Assembly: GCA_038277395.1 (NCBI GenBank) | Contig: CM076196.1 | Location: 130,755,410-130,819,409 of the forward strand | From: Dryocosmus kuriphilus | Lineage: Eukaryota > Arthropoda > Insecta > Hymenoptera > Cynipidae | DNA length: 64,000 bases | Direction: 5' to 3' | Shown: one piece after another, positions 61,090 through 64,000 of the stretch | Position numbering within the stretch: position 1 is the first letter of the stretch | Layout: each line of letters opens with the position of its first letter | Position numbers and translations under genes: made by a program | Notes under the pieces: generated by a model | Seen by the model: only the letters and a program-made list of their open reading frames with translations | What the model was told of the DNA's origin: nothing | Database searches by the model: none

Positions 61090-64000
61090 TGAGATTTTTG
61101 ATTTTAGATTTTGAGTTTTCATTCAGGTAATATTGGTCTTACGAAATTTTGCAAGAGGGAAAAGATATTGCATTTCCCGAGCACAGCGTAGTACAAGTTT
61201 TGTTTTCTCAAAATTTGGGAATTTTGAGAATTTAGAGATTTTTGATTTTAGATTTTGAGTTTTCATTCAGGCACTAATGGTCTTACGAAATTTTGCAAGA
61301 GGAAAAATATATTGCATTTCCCGAGCACAACCTAGCACAAGTTTTGTTTTCTCAAAATTTGGGAATCTTGAGAATTTTGAGATTTTTGATTTTAGATCTT
61401 GAGTTTTCATTCATATACTTTTGGTCTTACGGAATTTTCAAGAGGGAAAAGATATTGCATTTCCCGAGCACAACCTAGCACAACTTTTGTTTTCTTTATA
61501 TTTGGGAATTTTGAGATTTAGAGATTTTTTATTTTAGATTTTGAGTTTTCATTCAGGCACTATTGGTCTTACGGAATTTTACAAGAGGGAAAAGATATTG
61601 CATTTCCCGAGCACAACCTAGCACAACTTTTGTTTTCTTTATATTTGGGAATTTTGAGAATTTTGTGATTTTTGATTTTAGATTTTCAGTTTTCATTCAG
61701 GTACTATTGGTCTTACGAAATTTTGCAAGAGGAAAAAGATATAACATTTCCCGAGCACAACCTAGCACAAGTTTTGTTTTCTCAAAATTTGGGAATTTTG
61801 AGAATTTAGAGATTTTTGATTTTAGATTTTGAGTTTTCATTCAGGCACTATTGGTCTTACGAAATTTTGCAAGAGGAAAAATATATTGCATTTCCCGAGC
61901 ACAACCTAGCACAAGTTTTGTTTTCTCAAAATTTGGGAATTTTGAGAATTTTGAGATTTTTGATTTTAGATCTTGAGTTTTCATTCATGTACTTTTGGTC
62001 TTACGGAATTTTGCAAGAGGAAAAAGATATACCATTTCCCGAGCACAACCTAGCACAAGTTTTGTTTTCTCAAAATTTCGGAATTTTGAGAATTTAGAGA
62101 TTTTTGATTTTAGATTTTGAGTTTTCATTCAGGTACTATTGGTCTTACGAAATTTGCAAGAGGAAAAATATTTGCATTTCCCGAGCACAACCTAGCACAA
62201 GTTTTGTTTTCTCAAAATTTGGGAATTTTGAGAATTTAGAGATTTTTTATTTTAGATTTTTTTTTCATTCAGGTACTATTGGTCTTACGAAATTTGCAAG
62301 AGGAAAAATATATTGCATTTCCCGAGCACAACCTAGCACATGTTTTTTTTTCTCAAAATTTGGGAATTTTGAGAATTTTGAGATTTTTGATTTTAATCAT
62401 GAGTTTTCATTCATGTACTTTTTGGTCTTACGGAATTTTCAAGAGGGAAAAGATATTGCATTTCCCGAGCACAACCTAGCACAAGTTTTGTTTTCTCAAA
62501 ACTCGGGAATTTTGAGAATTTTGAGATTTTTATTTTATATTTTGAGTTTTCATTCAGGTACTATTGGTCTTACGGAATTTTACAAAAGGGAAAAGATATT
62601 GCATTTCCCGAAAACAACCTAGCACAACTTTTGTTTTCTCAAAGTTTGGGAATTTTGAGAATTTAGAGATTTTTTATTTTAGATTTTGAGTTTTCATTCA
62701 GGTACTATTGGTCTTACGAAATTTTGCAAGAGGGAAAAGATATTGCATTTCCCGAGCACAGCCTAGTACAAGTTTTGTTTTCTCAAAATTTGGGAATTTT
62801 GAGAATTTAGAGATTTTTGATTTTAGATTTTGAGTTTTCATTCAGGCACTATTGGTCTTACGAAATTTTGCAAGAGGAAAAAATATATTGCATTTCCCGA
62901 GCACAACCTAGCACAAGTTTTGTTTTCTCTCAAAATTTGGGAATTTTGAGAATTTTGAGATTTTTGATTTTAGATCTTGAGTTTTCATTCATATACTATT
63001 GGTCTTACGGAATTTTCAAGAGGGAAAAGATATTGCATTTCCCGAGCACAACCTAGCACAACTTTTGTTTTCTTTAAATTTGGGAATTTTGAGAATTTTG
63101 AGATTTTTGATTTTAGATTTTGAGTTTTCATTCAGGTACTATTGGTCTTACGAAATTTTGCAAGAGGGAAAAGATATTGCATTTCCCGAGCACAACCTAG
63201 CACAACTTTTGTTTTCTCAAAATTTGGAATTTTGAGAATTTTGAGATTTTTTATTTTAGATTTTGAGTTTTCATTCAGGCACTATTGGTCTTACGGAATT
63301 TTACAAGAGGGAAAAGATATTGCATTTCCCGAGCACAACCTAGCACAACTTTTGTTTTCTCAATATTTGCGAATTTTGAGAATTTTGAGATTTTTGATTT
63401 TAGATTTTGAGTTTTCATTCAGGTACTATTGGTCTTACGAAATTTTGCAAGAGGAAAAAGATATTGCATTTCCCGAGCACAACCTAGCACAAGTTTTGTT
63501 TTCTCAAAATTTGGGAATTTTGAGAATTTTTTTTTGATTTTTGATTTTAGATTTTGAGTTTTCATTCAGGCACTATTGGTCTTACGAAATTTTGCAAGAG
63601 GAAAAATATATTGCATTTCCCGAGCACAACCTAGCACAAGTTTTGTTTTCTCAAAATTTGGGAATTTTGAGAATTTTGAGATTTTTGATTTTAGATCTTG
63701 AGTTTTCATTCATGCACTTTTGGTCTTACGGAATTTTGCAAGAGGAAAAAAGATATTGCATTTCCCGAGCACAACCTAGCACAAGTTTTGTTTTCTCAAA
63801 ATTTGGGAATTTTGAGAATTTTGAGATTTTTGATTTTAGATTTTTTTTCATTCAGGTACTATTGGTCTTACGAAATTTGCAAGAGGAAAAATATATTGAT
63901 TTCCCGAGCACAACCTAGCACAAGTTTTTTTTCTCAAAATTTGGGAATTTTGAGAATTTTGAGATTTTTGATTTTTTTTAGATCATGAGTTTTCATTCAT
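61090..64000 (-). repeat. 135-bp satellite, array 3 continued
   Basis: About 20 units, - orientation, to the window end. Fewer variants than array 2; shortened units near 62,250 and 63,840. The array continues beyond the window. Confidence 0.95.

Noticed and set aside
47683..63988. Many frames with recurring blocks such as FILDFEFSFRYYWSY or REMQYLFPLIKFRKTNSTG
   Set aside because: These are translations of the 135-bp satellite in its two directions; unit length divisible by three makes stop-free runs. No gene features.
46971..64000. Regular repeats as a CRISPR array
   Set aside because: The whole unit repeats without unique spacers, and the setting is eukaryotic.

Overview
This window is repeat-rich, intron-bearing animal DNA with no recognisable host gene. 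It is AT-rich, its mobile elements are of insect type (an irritans-like mariner, a Polinton with TATA + TCAGT promoters, a NOF-like foldback element, LINEs with CCHC C-termini), and it carries long satellites. An insect is most likely. From memory of similar LINE proteins I lean towards Hymenoptera, but that is inference.

Layout. About 1-7.7 kb is a badly degraded or unpolished copy of a repeat family (P, R and trinucleotide blocks) that appears cleanly at 46-51 kb; poly-T and poly-G/C runs suggest poor consensus. About 7.9-11.04 kb is a damaged LINE on the + strand with a small MITE inside. From 12,059 to 34,339 lies one LINE insertion (- strand, 15-bp target duplication) interrupted by two further insertions. 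The first is a TIR element at 13,215-30,322 (238-bp TIRs, 8-9 bp duplication). Inside that, splitting an open reading frame for a ubiquitin-protease-like domain, sits a Polinton/Maverick at 15,146-29,837 (31-bp TIR starting AG, 5-6 bp duplication). A deleted mariner follows at 34,514-35,453 and a decayed DNA-transposon gene at 36.1-37.1 kb. From 37.2 to 46.1 kb is AT-rich intergenic DNA with foldbacks, a GC-rich repeat island, and a tRNA-like sequence. From 46.1 kb to the end is a foldback-type element: arrays of a ~135-bp satellite in + orientation, a NOF/MULE-like transposase gene fused to a USP-like cysteine-protease domain, then the same satellite in - orientation with a 5'-truncated LINE inserted.

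The Polinton carries a protein-primed type B DNA polymerase, a retroviral-type integrase with a chromodomain, a capsid-like gene, a truncated gene of unknown function, and a small OB-fold-like gene behind what looks like a heat-shock promoter. Its polymerase gene is present twice, as ~4.5-kb inverted arms around a 3.8-kb centre. The right arm cuts off a gene exactly at the palindrome junction, so the palindrome appears to be a secondary rearrangement. Both arms share two premature TGA codons. No packaging ATPase or maturation protease was seen. All large genes are broken, so this is a fossil.

The least expected signal is the protease-like domain, found twice: complete-looking at the C-terminus of the NOF-like protein and, diverged, inside the TIR element that hosts the Polinton. 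Together with the 8-9 bp duplication, this suggests the host element is also MULE-related.
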